A stretch of 64,000 nt of DNA, taken from Streptomyces sp. NRRL S-340 (GTDB lineage Bacteria > Actinomycetota > Actinomycetes > Streptomycetales > Streptomycetaceae). The notes beneath the pieces were generated by a model. The model was not told the origin of the DNA. It worked only from the letters and a program-made list of their open reading frames with translations, and did no database searches. Below are positions 17,332 through 25,857 of the stretch, in pieces. How positions within the stretch are numbered: the stretch's first letter is position 1; the number at the start of each line of letters is the position of its first letter. Both the position numbers and the translations under genes were made by a program. Location: positions 65,467-129,466 of the forward strand of contig NZ_JOIY01000017.1 of assembly GCF_000720185.1 (NCBI RefSeq), read 5' to 3'.

Positions 17332-18630
17332 TCATCCCTCCAGCAGTCGCTGCCCGACGTACTCGCCCTTGCCCGCGCCGCCCGGCACGGCGAACAGGCC
17401 GCTCGCCTCGTGCCGGATGAACTGCGACAGCGCGTCGCCGCGGTCCAGCTTGCGCTGCACCGGCACGAAGCCCCGCAGCGGGTCCGCCTGCCAGCAGATG
17501 AACAGCAGGCCCGCGTCCGGTGTGCCGTCCGCGGCGAAGCCGTCGTGGTAGGAGAAGGGGCGGCGGAGCATGGCCGCGCCCCCGTTCTGGTCGGGGCGCG
17601 TGATGCGGGCGTGGGCGTTCACCGGGACGACGTAGGAACCGTCCTTGCCGGTCTTCTCCAGGTCCATGGCGGTCGTCTCGGTCCCTCCGCTGAGCGGTGC
17701 GCCGTCGGACTTGCGGCGTCCGATGACGTTCTCCTGCTGGGTGAGGGGCAGTTTCTCCCAGTCGTCCAGGAGCATGCGGATACGGCGTACGACGGCGTAG
17801 GAGCCGTTCGCCATCCAGGCCGGCCGGCTGTCGGCGGGGACGAAGACGCGCTGGTCGAAGTCGGCGTCGTGCGGTTTCGGGTTGTTGGTGCCGTCGACCT
17901 GGCCCATCAGGTTGCGGGCCGTCATCGGGTGCTCGGTGGCGCCCGGGGAACGGTTGAAGCCGTTCATCTGCCAGCGCACGCGGGCCGCGGCGCCCGCGTC
18001 CTTCTGGACGGCGCGCAGGGCGTGGAAGGCGACCAGGGCGTCGTCGGCGCCGATCTGCACCCACAGGTCGCCGTTGCTGCGGGCCTTGTCGAGCCGGTCG
18101 GAGGAGAAGTCGGGCAGGGGGTCGAGGGCTGCCGGTCGCTGCTTCTGCAGGCCGGTGCGGTCGAAGAACGTCCGGCCGAAGCCGAAGGTGACCGTGAGGG
18201 AGGAGGGGCCCGCGTCCCGGGCGACGTCCGTGTCGCCGTGTGCCGCGGGCTCGCCCGCCATCAGCCGTTCGGCGGTGTCCGACCACCGGCGCAGCAGTGC
18301 GGCGGCTTCCTTGCGGCCCGCGCCGGGTGCCAGGTCGAAGGCGATGAGGTGGCCGCGGGCCTGGAGGGGGTCGGTGATGCCGGGCTGATGTTTCACGTGA
18401 AACGCCGCCCGGCCCGCGCCCAGGGCGGTCAGGGGGGTGGCACCGGCGGGTGCGGAGGTGTAGCCGACGGCCGCGCCGGCCGCGCCGAGGACGAGGCCGG
18501 TGGCACCGGCCGTGCCGAGCAGCCGCCGGCGTGAGACACCGGTTCCGCCGGACGCTCCGGCCTGCCCGGCCTCGGGCCGGGCAGGCGAGGAGGCCGGTGC
18601 GGCGGCCTTCGGGGTGGACTGGTCGGTCAT
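17332..18630 (-). CDS. dtpA: Tat-secreted dye-decolourising peroxidase (DtpA/EfeB type)
   Basis: A 432-residue heme peroxidase with a twin-arginine signal (SRRRLLGTAGATGLVLGAAGAAVG, residues 33-56). DyP hallmarks are GQVDGTNNP (GxxDG, distal Asp), NAHARITRP (proximal heme His) and LRRPFSYHDG (distal Arg). It ends a six-gene operon, six bases after copCD. In S. lividans the orthologous DtpA is exported with heme and takes part with ECuC and Sco in extracellular copper use and GlxA maturation; the same role is inferred here. parS site 4 lies within the coding sequence. Confidence 0.93.
   Translation of the reverse strand: MTDQSTPKAAAPASSPARPEAGQAGASGGTGVSRRRLLGTAGATGLVLGAAGAAVGYTSAPAGATPLTALGAGRAAFHVKHQPGITDPLQARGHLIAFDLAPGAGRKEAAALLRRWSDTAERLMAGEPAAHGDTDVARDAGPSSLTVTFGFGRTFFDRTGLQKQRPAALDPLPDFSSDRLDKARSNGDLWVQIGADDALVAFHALRAVQKDAGAAARVRWQMNGFNRSPGATEHPMTARNLMGQVDGTNNPKPHDADFDQRVFVPADSRPAWMANGSYAVVRRIRMLLDDWEKLPLTQQENVIGRRKSDGAPLSGGTETTAMDLEKTGKDGSYVVPVNAHARITRPDQNGGAAMLRRPFSYHDGFAADGTPDAGLLFICWQADPLRGFVPVQRKLDRGDALSQFIRHEASGLFAVPGGAGKGEYVGQRLLEG
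18390..18403. other. parS: parS site 4, inside dtpA
   Basis: Perfect GTTTCACGTGAAAC within the dtpA coding region, encoding FHVK in the stretch GRAAFHVKHQPGI. No further pairing outside the 14 bp. Confidence 0.9.
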
Positions 18631-18636
18631 GGTGGG

Positions 18637-20589
18637 TCAGCCGATCTGCATGTTCTTGGAGACGGTCACCTGGTCGATGTCGGAGGTCCGTACGGTCACG
18701 GCGACCTTCCAGGAGCCGGCCATGGGGATCTGTACTCCGTCGGCCGCCCAGTGGCCGGTGGTGATGTGGTCGGGGGTGACGGTCAGCGGCCCGATCTTCC
18801 GGGCGGTCAGGGTGAAGGCGGTCTTGATCTCGGGGACGTCGAACGCCTTCCCGTCCGGCCGCTGCACGTAGACGTGCATCTCGTTGCCGCCCACGCGCGC
18901 CGGGTCGATGTCGAGCCGGACCACGCCCTTGCCGTCCTGGCCGCCGGTGTCGAACGGCATGTCGAGGGTGGCGGCCCCCGCCGAGGACGAGGCGGAGGAG
19001 GAGGCCGAGGACGACGCGGCGGCCTTGGCCTCCTCCTCCGTGCGGCCGGGTTCGGTCTGGGTCAGCACCGTGGTGACGGCGAGCAGGATGACGGCGACCG
19101 TGGCCTCCGCCATGACGGAACGGCGCAGCCCGAACCGGTTCGGGTCGGCGGCACGCTCCCGTTTCTGCCGTGCCGCGTCCACGGCGGCCCGCTGCCGGGC
19201 CAGCTGGGCGGCGCGCCGGGAGTCGCCGTCGGCCGGGCCCGGTGACTGGGCGGTGCCCTTCCGTGCGCCGACGGGTTCCTTCCGCGCCGGGTCCTGGGTC
19301 CGCTGCGGGCCGCGTTGCTTCCCAGGGCCGGCGGTGGCGGCCGCGGCCTGGCCGGTGACCGTGCCGGCCAGGCGGGCCGTCCAACGCCGGGAGGTCCAGG
19401 CGACGCCGACCATGAGGACGACGAGGCCGGCCTTGACGAGCAGCAACTGTCCGTAGCGGGTGCCGGTCAGCGCATGCCACGAGCCGACCTGGCGCCAGGA
19501 CTGGTAGACGCCGGTGGCGACGAGGGCCGTCACGGAGCCGGAGGCGACCCGGGAGAAGCGGCGTACGGCCGGGGCGTCGACGGGGGTGTCCGCCGGTGCG
19601 CGGTAGAGCGCGACCAGGAGTGCGGCGAGTCCGCCGAGCCAGGCGGCCACGGCGAGCAGGTGGACGACGTCGGCCGGCATCGCGATGCCGGGCTGGAGGC
19701 CGACCGAGGCGTGTTCGGCCAGGGCCCAGCTCGCCGCCAGTCCGGCGGCGACGACGACGCCGCCGATCGCGAGCCCGAACGTCAGGTCCCGTTTCTCCTC
19801 GTCCTCGCGTTTCTCGTAGGCCCCGAAGAGGACCGCGACGAAGAGTGCCGCCGCCGCGAGCAGCAGCAGCCGTGAGACGAGGGCGGCGCCCGTCTTGGTC
19901 TGGAGCACCTCGCCGAGCAGGTTCAGGTCGAAGACGTCGCCGGGTTTCCCGGAGGTGGTGTAGGAGCCGCGCAGGAGCAGCAGTGCCAGGGTCGCCGCGG
20001 TCAGCGCGACCCAGCCGGACACGACGAGCCGCTGCACGGCCCGCACCCCGGCCCCGCGCTGCCAGCAGGCGAGGACGAAGGCGGCACCGCCGGCCAGGAC
20101 GATGAATCCGGCGTAGGAGACGTAGCGCCCGATGCCGTACAGCCAGCCGACGGGTCCGCCGCCGACGTCCTGGCCGCCGGCCACGACGGAGGTCTTGGAG
20201 GGTGCTCCGATGGAGAAGGTGTAGGCGCCGGCGACCGGGTGGCTGTCGGCGGAGATCACCTGGTAGGTGACGGTGTACGTGCCCTTGGCCAGTCCGCCGC
20301 GCAGTCCCAGGGTGTACGTGGTGCCGGTGGTGTTGGACGGTCTGCCGGTGTCGACCCGGCTGCCGGCCGGGTCGAGGACGCGCAGGGAGTCGTCGTTCAT
20401 GGCGACCTTCTCGGAGAAGGTCAGGGAGACCCGGGCGGGTGCCTCGGCGACCACCGCCCCCTGCCCGGGGTCGCTGCCGGTCAGCGCGGCGTGCGCGGAG
20501 GCCGGTGCGGCGCCGGCCAGGAGCGCGCCGGTGACGGCCAGGAACAGCAGCACCAGGTTCCGGACGCGGGGGGCGATGGTCTGCGTCAA
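18637..20589 (-). CDS. CopC-CopD fusion copper protein (YcnJ-like)
   Basis: A 650-residue copper-handling membrane protein. After a signal peptide ending ASA, the mature chain would begin with His (HAALTGSDPGQGA), the copper-ligating N-terminal His of CopC. The CopC domain (about 33-125) is followed by eight or so membrane segments (CopD, about 150-430), a charged loop rich in Ala/Lys, one more helix and an extracellular C-terminal domain (about 560-650, EMHVYVQRPDGKAF, DHITTGHWAADG) similar to YtkA. It starts with TTG at 20589 behind GGGAGGG. It lies 13 bases after ecuC. Likely role: capture and import of extracellular copper. Confidence 0.88.
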   Translation of the reverse strand: MTQTIAPRVRNLVLLFLAVTGALLAGAAPASAHAALTGSDPGQGAVVAEAPARVSLTFSEKVAMNDDSLRVLDPAGSRVDTGRPSNTTGTTYTLGLRGGLAKGTYTVTYQVISADSHPVAGAYTFSIGAPSKTSVVAGGQDVGGGPVGWLYGIGRYVSYAGFIVLAGGAAFVLACWQRGAGVRAVQRLVVSGWVALTAATLALLLLRGSYTTSGKPGDVFDLNLLGEVLQTKTGAALVSRLLLLAAAALFVAVLFGAYEKREDEEKRDLTFGLAIGGVVVAAGLAASWALAEHASVGLQPGIAMPADVVHLLAVAAWLGGLAALLVALYRAPADTPVDAPAVRRFSRVASGSVTALVATGVYQSWRQVGSWHALTGTRYGQLLLVKAGLVVLMVGVAWTSRRWTARLAGTVTGQAAAATAGPGKQRGPQRTQDPARKEPVGARKGTAQSPGPADGDSRRAAQLARQRAAVDAARQKRERAADPNRFGLRRSVMAEATVAVILLAVTTVLTQTEPGRTEEEAKAAASSSASSSASSSAGAATLDMPFDTGGQDGKGVVRLDIDPARVGGNEMHVYVQRPDGKAFDVPEIKTAFTLTARKIGPLTVTPDHITTGHWAADGVQIPMAGSWKVAVTVRTSDIDQVTVSKNMQIG

Positions 20590-20602
20590 GGTGGTCCCTC
20601 CC

Positions 20603-21082
20603 TCAGTGTCCGGTCTCGGGGCTGTACGTGGCCGCCTTCACCGGCATCTCGACCCGCAGGTCGCCGGAGTGGGCGAAGTGCAGTTCGACGGTGACCGTCT
20701 GGCCCTGGCGGGGCTTGTGCTTGAGCATGTCGAACATCAGGTGGTTGCCGCCGCTCTTGAAGACGAGCCGCCCGTGGGCGGGGACGGCGAGCGCGCCGGC
20801 CTCCTGCATGGTCCCGCCGACCGTCCGGTGCGCGGTGACGGAGCCGGCGGCGTCGCTGGTGACGGAGGTCAGCTCGTCCTTGGCGTCGCCCTTGTTGACG
20901 ATCGTCAGGAAGCCGGCCGCCATCGAGTCGGAGACCGGCTGGGGCATGTAGGCGGCGCTGACGGACAGTTCGGCCTTGCCGCCGGACTCCGCGCCGGAGG
21001 CCGAGCCGCCGCAGCCGGTCAGCAGCACCGTGCCGGCCAGGGCCGCCGCCGTCAGCGCGGTCACCGCGGTCCGGCGCCTCAC
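20603..21082 (-). CDS. ecuC: Extracellular copper chaperone lipoprotein, PCu(A)C family
   Basis: A 159-residue lipoprotein: signal peptide with lipobox LLTGC near residue 20, then a PCu(A)C domain. Likely copper ligands are the His in TAHRTVGGT, the Met in TMQEAG and the HxM pair in GGNHLMFDML. The usual first HxM of the family is HRT here, so one Met ligand is absent. It starts at GTG 21082 overlapping the sco stop (GTGA). In S. lividans ECuC takes extracellular copper and hands it to Sco or to DtpA/GlxA-related steps; the synteny supports this. Confidence 0.9.
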   Translation of the reverse strand: MRRRTAVTALTAAALAGTVLLTGCGGSASGAESGGKAELSVSAAYMPQPVSDSMAAGFLTIVNKGDAKDELTSVTSDAAGSVTAHRTVGGTMQEAGALAVPAHGRLVFKSGGNHLMFDMLKHKPRQGQTVTVELHFAHSGDLRVEMPVKAATYSPETGH

Positions 21083-21729
21083 GGGTTCTGTCCCTCGACG
21101 AGCTTGGGCAGGTCCTTGGTGTAGTCGGCGACGCCGGCGTCCTCGTCGTAGACCACGTAACCGCTGTCGTTCTTCGGCGAGAAGGCGACCACCTGGGCGC
21201 CGTGCACGGAGACGAGCTTGCCGTTCTTGTCCTTCCTGGTCGGCTCGATGGTGATGCCGACGCTGCGCGCACCGGCCTGGATGGTGGCGAAGTCGCCGGT
21301 CAGGCCGACGAACTGGGGATCGATGCCGTTGAGCCACTTGCCGAGTTCGGCGGGGGTGTCACGGCCGGGGTCGGTGGTGACGAACACCACCCGCAGCTTG
21401 TCCTGCTCCGCCTTGGGCAGGGCCTTCTTGGCGACCGCGAGGTTGTTCATCGTCAGCGGGCACACGTCGGGGCAGTGGGTGTAGCCGAAGTAGAGGAGGG
21501 TGGGCCGGCCGGCGGTCTCCTTGCGGAGGTCGTACTTCTTGCCGTGCGTGTCGGTGAGCACCAGGTCGGGCTTCTCGAACGGCTGGTCGAGGACCGTCGA
21601 GGGCTTCTTCGACGTCTCCTCGGCGACGACGGTGGCGGGGGCGGCACTGTCGTCGCCGTTGCCGCAGGCGGACAGGGTCATCGTCGCGGCGGCGAGCAGG
21701 GCGGCCGCGGCGAACGTCTTCTTGCGCAT
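21079..21729 (-). CDS. sco: Sco/SenC copper chaperone lipoprotein
   Basis: The 216-residue protein has a lipobox (TLSAC, near residue 26) and a thioredoxin-like Sco fold with the copper-binding CPDVC motif (FGYTHCPDVCPLTM) and the distal His in VSVHGAQVV. Sco proteins deliver copper to the CuA site of cytochrome c oxidase; in Streptomyces Sco also acts in morphogenesis linked to extracellular copper. The ATG at 21729 has no clear ribosome site. It overlaps ecuC by four bases, so the two are made together. Confidence 0.92.
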   Translation of the reverse strand: MRKKTFAAAALLAAATMTLSACGNGDDSAAPATVVAEETSKKPSTVLDQPFEKPDLVLTDTHGKKYDLRKETAGRPTLLYFGYTHCPDVCPLTMNNLAVAKKALPKAEQDKLRVVFVTTDPGRDTPAELGKWLNGIDPQFVGLTGDFATIQAGARSVGITIEPTRKDKNGKLVSVHGAQVVAFSPKNDSGYVVYDEDAGVADYTKDLPKLVEGQNP

Positions 21730-21848
21730 AGAAAAATGTCCCAGATGTGAGTACTCCGGCGCGCACCGGGGCCGTGGGCCTGTGCGGTGGTACGGGGGCC
21801 GTACGGCGGACGGCGTGCGGCCCCGGTGCGCGGCGCGGGCGTGCAGGG

Positions 21849-22589
21849 TCAGGCGGCGGTCCGGCGGCGGCCGGCGAACACGCCGTAGGCGACGCCGGCC
21901 GCGCCGACGACGATGCCGACGATGCCGAGGACGCGGGCGGTGGTGTCGCTGCCGCTGCCGTTCGCGGCGGCGGTGGTGGTACCTGCGGCGGGCTCGGATC
22001 CGGCCGAGGCGTTCCGGGCCGCGCCGCCGTGGGCGTCGTCCGCGGCGGTCAGCTGGAGCGTGGGCGCCGGGTTGTCGGGCTCGGCCTGGCCCTTCTGCGG
22101 CACCTCGATCCAGCGGACGACCTCCTTGTCGGAGTACGTCTGCAGGGCCTTGAAGACGAGCTGGTCGGCGTCCTGGGGCAGGGCGCCGAGGGAGAGGGGG
22201 AACTTCTGGAAGTAGCCCGGCTGGACGCCCTTGCCGTCGGCGGTCCAGGTGACCTTGGAGACGGCCTCGGAGATCTTCTCGCCGTGCATCTCCAGCGGCT
22301 TGGCCAGCTTGGACTTGGTGACCTCGATCTTCCAGCCGTCGATCGGCTCCGGCATCACGGAGGCCAGCGGGTGGTCGGCCGGGAAGCTGACCTCCAGCTT
22401 GGTGGTGGAGGCGTTGTCGCGCTCGTTGGGCACCTTGAAGTCGACGACGGCGTAGCCGCCCTTGGCCGCGGCGCCTTCCGGCTGCACGGTGACGTGCGCG
22501 AACGCGGGGACGGACACGGCGAGGACGGCCGTGCCCGCGAGGGCGCCGACGGTGGCGAGACGAGAGGTCTTGCGGCTGATGGCCTTCAT
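21849..22589 (-). CDS. YcnI-like (DUF1775) copper-associated membrane-anchored protein
   Basis: A 246-residue protein with a signal peptide (cleavage near VPAFA), leaving His as first residue (HVTVQPEGAAAKGGYA), as in copper-binding YcnI. A DUF1775 domain (about 33-175) is followed by an Ala/Ser/Thr-rich spacer and a C-terminal membrane helix (VLGIVGIVVGAAGVAYGVFAG) with a basic tail. It probably displays a copper site on the outer face of the membrane. It lies in the copper operon upstream of sco. Confidence 0.87.
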   Translation of the reverse strand: MKAISRKTSRLATVGALAGTAVLAVSVPAFAHVTVQPEGAAAKGGYAVVDFKVPNERDNASTTKLEVSFPADHPLASVMPEPIDGWKIEVTKSKLAKPLEMHGEKISEAVSKVTWTADGKGVQPGYFQKFPLSLGALPQDADQLVFKALQTYSDKEVVRWIEVPQKGQAEPDNPAPTLQLTAADDAHGGAARNASAGSEPAAGTTTAAANGSGSDTTARVLGIVGIVVGAAGVAYGVFAGRRRTAA

Positions 22590-22796
22590 CACGAAGAGCA
22601 CTCCACTTCGAGTGGGTCCGGTGTGTTCCGGTGGTGTTCCGGTGGTCGGGAGAGGCGCGCGCGCCGGATGTCCGCCGATGTGTCCGACGGTGCGGACCAC
22701 CCGGGAGAAGGGCACGCGCGTGTGCCGCACGACGGCGGCCACTCCCTCCGGCGGGACCCGGTCGGCCGGGTCCGGTGGAGCGCTGGTCGCGTCGCG

Positions 22797-23669
22797 TCAG
22801 GCAGCGAGGGCGAAGGGGGCGGCGGGCGGGCCGCGGCGGATCACCGTGTGCTGGAGCGCGGTGGTGGAAGGAGGGGGCAGGACGGAGTCGGCGGTGCGCG
22901 GGAAGCGCGGTCCCGTGCCCGGTGCCGTCGGCAGCCCGGCACACAGGGCGCACGCCAGGGCGAGCGCCCCGCGCAGGGACCGTACGAGCGCGCCCTCGGC
23001 GACGCCGTGCGCCTCCAGCGCCATGAGGCGGAGCAGGGCGAGGTCGCCGTGGCGCAGCAGCCAGCCCGCGGCCAGCGCGGCGAGCACGTGCCCGAGCAGC
23101 ATGGGCAGGGACGGCAGCAGCGCCAGCAGCGAGGCGACGGGGCCCGCGGTCGGCAGGGCGCCGGCCGGGTGGGCCGTGGTGGCCGGGTCCGGGGCCGTCG
23201 CGGGGTAGAGATGGGCGTCGACGAGGATCCGGTAGGCGCGGGCCGGGGTGATCCCGGCGGTGGTGGTGCCGCACATGTACCGTGCGGCCCGCTCGACCAG
23301 CGCGGCGTCGGACAGCACGTGTCCCGCGTGGGCCGCGGAACCGGACGGTCCCGGCATGCCCGTCGCCGTCATCGGCCCCATGGCCGTCGCGCCGTGCTGG
23401 CCGAGGGCGAAGAGGGCGTGCAGCACGGTCTGGCCGAGTGCGAGCAGCGCCGCGATCCCGGGCAGCGAGCGTGCGCGCCCGGCCAGCGGAACGACGACCA
23501 CGAGTGCCCCGAGGAAGCCCGCGCCCAGCGTCCACAGCGGGACCGCCGCACACGAGCCCAGCGTGTGACCGGCCGCGGCCAGCACGACGCAGACCGCGGC
23601 GAACACCGCGGCCCGCAGCAGCCGGAGACCGCGCCCGGCCGGTGCCGTGCGCGAGTGGGGGGCAGTCAT
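22797..23669 (-). CDS. Membrane protein heading the copper operon, unknown function
   Basis: A 290-residue protein with about five hydrophobic segments (LRLLRAAVFAAVCVVLAAAG, VPLWTLGAGFLGALVVVV, GIAALLALGQTVLHALFAL and others). Between helices there is a Met/His-rich exposed loop (HGATAMGPMTATGMPGP, then HAGHVLSD), which could bind copper. It is the first gene of the minus-strand copper run, 207 bp upstream of the ycnI-like gene. The ATG at 23669 is used; the frame is open beyond it. No named family is recognised. Confidence 0.7.
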   Translation of the reverse strand: MTAPHSRTAPAGRGLRLLRAAVFAAVCVVLAAAGHTLGSCAAVPLWTLGAGFLGALVVVVPLAGRARSLPGIAALLALGQTVLHALFALGQHGATAMGPMTATGMPGPSGSAAHAGHVLSDAALVERAARYMCGTTTAGITPARAYRILVDAHLYPATAPDPATTAHPAGALPTAGPVASLLALLPSLPMLLGHVLAALAAGWLLRHGDLALLRLMALEAHGVAEGALVRSLRGALALACALCAGLPTAPGTGPRFPRTADSVLPPPSTTALQHTVIRRGPPAAPFALAA

Positions 23670-23893
23670 GGCGCGCTCATCATCCCACTGGGCGCCGGGG
23701 CGCCGTACGGCAGGTCCACAAGATGCGGTACCTCCGGGTGGGTCACGTTCTGCGGCGGATGGTCCCACGCATACACCGGTTCCGTCCGCACCACATCCGC
23801 CGGACGGGCGTTTCCGCGTCAACTCGGTGCTTACGGCCGGGCACGCGGGGCAATACGTAACGGTATGTCGAGCCGCGGCCGGGAGGCTGGAGC

Positions 23894-24337
23894 ATGAGCA
23901 TCTGGTGGTCACTGCACCTGCGGCGTGACGCCGCGAGCGTGCCGCTCGCCCGCCGGCTCCTGCTCGGCACCATGGAGACGGCGGGCGTCGACCCCGACAT
24001 CTCCTACGACCTGTCCGTGGCGTTGAGCGAGGCCTGCGCGAACGCCGTCGAGCACGGCGGCGACGCCGCCTGCGGCGCGTACCGCGTGACGGCCTACCTC
24101 GACGGGGAGAAGTGCCGCATCGAGGTGGCCGACACGGGCCCCGGTTTCCCGGCCGGCGGTCACCGGGTGCCGCTGCGCGCCCCGCACGCGGAGGCCGAGC
24201 ACGGCCGCGGCCTGTGCCTCATCCGGGAACTCGCCGACCACGTCCACATCGGCAACAAGCCGGGATTCGGCGGGGCGGTGGTGAGCTTCGACAAGATCCT
24301 GAAGTGGCGCGAGGACGCACCCCTGGTGGCGGTCTAG
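23894..24337 (+). CDS. GHKL ATPase, anti-sigma/serine kinase (RsbW/SpoIIAB-like)
   Basis: A 147-residue single-domain histidine-kinase-type ATPase. The N box is ALSEACANAVEHG, G1 is VADTGPGFP and G2 is EHGRGLCLIREL. Such proteins bind sigma factors or phosphorylate STAS anti-anti-sigma proteins. A ribosome site GGAGG lies seven bases before the ATG. No sigma or STAS gene is adjacent; the nearest STAS gene in the window is at 62439-62792. Its partner is unknown. Confidence 0.87.
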   Translation: MSIWWSLHLRRDAASVPLARRLLLGTMETAGVDPDISYDLSVALSEACANAVEHGGDAACGAYRVTAYLDGEKCRIEVADTGPGFPAGGHRVPLRAPHAEAEHGRGLCLIRELADHVHIGNKPGFGGAVVSFDKILKWREDAPLVAV

Positions 24338-24340
24338 GAC

Positions 24341-24367
24341 GGACCGGGCCCAGGACGGTCCCGGTCC
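24341..24367. terminator. Inverted repeat between convergent genes
   Basis: GGACCGG at 24341 and CCGGTCC ending at 24367 can pair around a 13-base loop between the GHKL gene (plus) and the MocR gene (minus). No T-run. Confidence 0.4.
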
Positions 24368-24389
24368 TCGCGGGCCGGCGCCCAGCGCC

Positions 24390-25811
24390 TCAGACCTCGT
24401 CCAGGATCTCCGCCAGGACGTCCAGCGCCTCGGGGTAGATCCGCTCCCTCGGCGTCCCGTAGCCGACGACGAGGCCCTGCGGCCGTCCCGCGCCGGGGGT
24501 GTGCCAGTGGTCGGCCAGGCGGCCGAGGGCCAGTGACTGCGCCTCCGCCCGGGCCAGCACCGCCTCCTCGTCCTCGACGTCGACCAGGGCGTGCAGCCCG
24601 GCGGCGATCCCGCGCACCCGGCGGCGCGGGCCCAGCCGGTCCAGGAGCTGGTCCCGGCGGCGCCGGTAACGCAGCCGGCACGCGCGCACGTGCCGGTCGT
24701 AGGCGTGGCTGTCGATCAGTTCGGCGAGCGCCAGCTGCCCGATGGTCTCGGTGTGGTGGTCGCTGTGCAGCTTGGCGTCGGCCACCGCGTCCACCAGGTG
24801 CGGCGGAAGGACCATCCAGCCCAGCCGCAGCGCCGGGCCGAGGGTCTTGGAGGCGGTGCCGAGGTAGGCGACGTGACCGGGCGCCATGCCCTGGAGCGCG
24901 CCGACGGGCTGGCGGTCGTAGCGGAACTCACCGTCGTAGTCGTCCTCGACGATCAGGGCACCACGCGCGCGTGCCCAGTCGGTCAGCGCCCGCCGCCGCT
25001 CGGGGTGCAGGGTCACCCCGGTCGGGTACTGGTGCGCGGGGGTGACGACGACGGCGCCGTGCTCGCCCAGGTCCTGCGCCCGCACCCCCCGCTCGTCCAC
25101 GCGTACCGGCACCACGGTGCCGCCGTTGTGCCGGACCACGTCCCGGTGGAAGGGCAGTCCCGGGTCCTCCATGGCGACCGAGGCGCCGTCCAGCACGCGT
25201 GTCAGCAGGGCCAGCCCCTGCACGTACCCGGCGGTGATCACGATCCGCTCCGGCGGCGCGATCACCCCGCGGGCCCGCCCCAGGTAGCCCGCCAGCGCGG
25301 TGCGCAGCTCGATCCGGCCGCGCGGGTCGCCGTAGTCGTACGCCAGGGAGGGCGCCGTCGCTATGGCGCGGCGCAGCGCCCGCAGCCAGGCCGCCGCCGG
25401 GAAGGCGCCCACGTCGGGGCTGCCGGGCCGCAGGTCGAAACGGGGTGCACGCGCGCGTGCCGCCGCTCCGGGCTCCTGCCGGTCCACGGCGGGCAGGGCG
25501 GCGACGCGGGTGCCGGAGCCCTGGCGCGCCGTCAGGTACCCCTCGGCGACCAACTGGTCGTAGGCCGCCTTCGCGGTGCCCCGGGAGACGCCCAGCTCGG
25601 CTGCCAGCCGCCGGGTCGCCGGCAGCCGCGAGCCGGGCGTGAGCCGCCCGTCCCGCACGGCGTCCCTGAGCGCCTTCTCCAGGCCCGCCCGGCGGCCCGC
25701 CGCCGCGTCCGGTTCCAGATGCAGGTCCACCCCGACCGCGGACCAGAAGCCGTCCGCGTCCCCGAAGTCCCCGATGTCCCCGATGTCCACGAAAACCCTC
25801 CCCCTGGGCAT
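24390..25811 (-). CDS. MocR/PdxR-type transcriptional regulator with aminotransferase-like domain
   Basis: A 473-residue regulator: GntR-type winged helix (about residues 40-110, GSRLPATRRLAAELGVSRGTAKAAYDQLVAEGYL) and a fold-type I aminotransferase-like domain. The likely PLP lysine is in LGTASKTLGPALRLGWM, with the conserved VEDDYDGEFRYD upstream. MocR proteins sense PLP or amino-acid derivatives and control nearby genes, often pdx or GABA genes, but none is adjacent here. The N-terminus VDIGDIGDFGDADGFW is encoded by a small tandem repeat and is probably disordered. Confidence 0.88.
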   Translation of the reverse strand: MPRGRVFVDIGDIGDFGDADGFWSAVGVDLHLEPDAAAGRRAGLEKALRDAVRDGRLTPGSRLPATRRLAAELGVSRGTAKAAYDQLVAEGYLTARQGSGTRVAALPAVDRQEPGAAARARAPRFDLRPGSPDVGAFPAAAWLRALRRAIATAPSLAYDYGDPRGRIELRTALAGYLGRARGVIAPPERIVITAGYVQGLALLTRVLDGASVAMEDPGLPFHRDVVRHNGGTVVPVRVDERGVRAQDLGEHGAVVVTPAHQYPTGVTLHPERRRALTDWARARGALIVEDDYDGEFRYDRQPVGALQGMAPGHVAYLGTASKTLGPALRLGWMVLPPHLVDAVADAKLHSDHHTETIGQLALAELIDSHAYDRHVRACRLRYRRRRDQLLDRLGPRRRVRGIAAGLHALVDVEDEEAVLARAEAQSLALGRLADHWHTPGAGRPQGLVVGYGTPRERIYPEALDVLAEILDEV

Positions 25812-25857
25812 GTGTACGGCCGGGCACCGCTCGGGTGCCCGGCCGCTGTCCCCGGTG

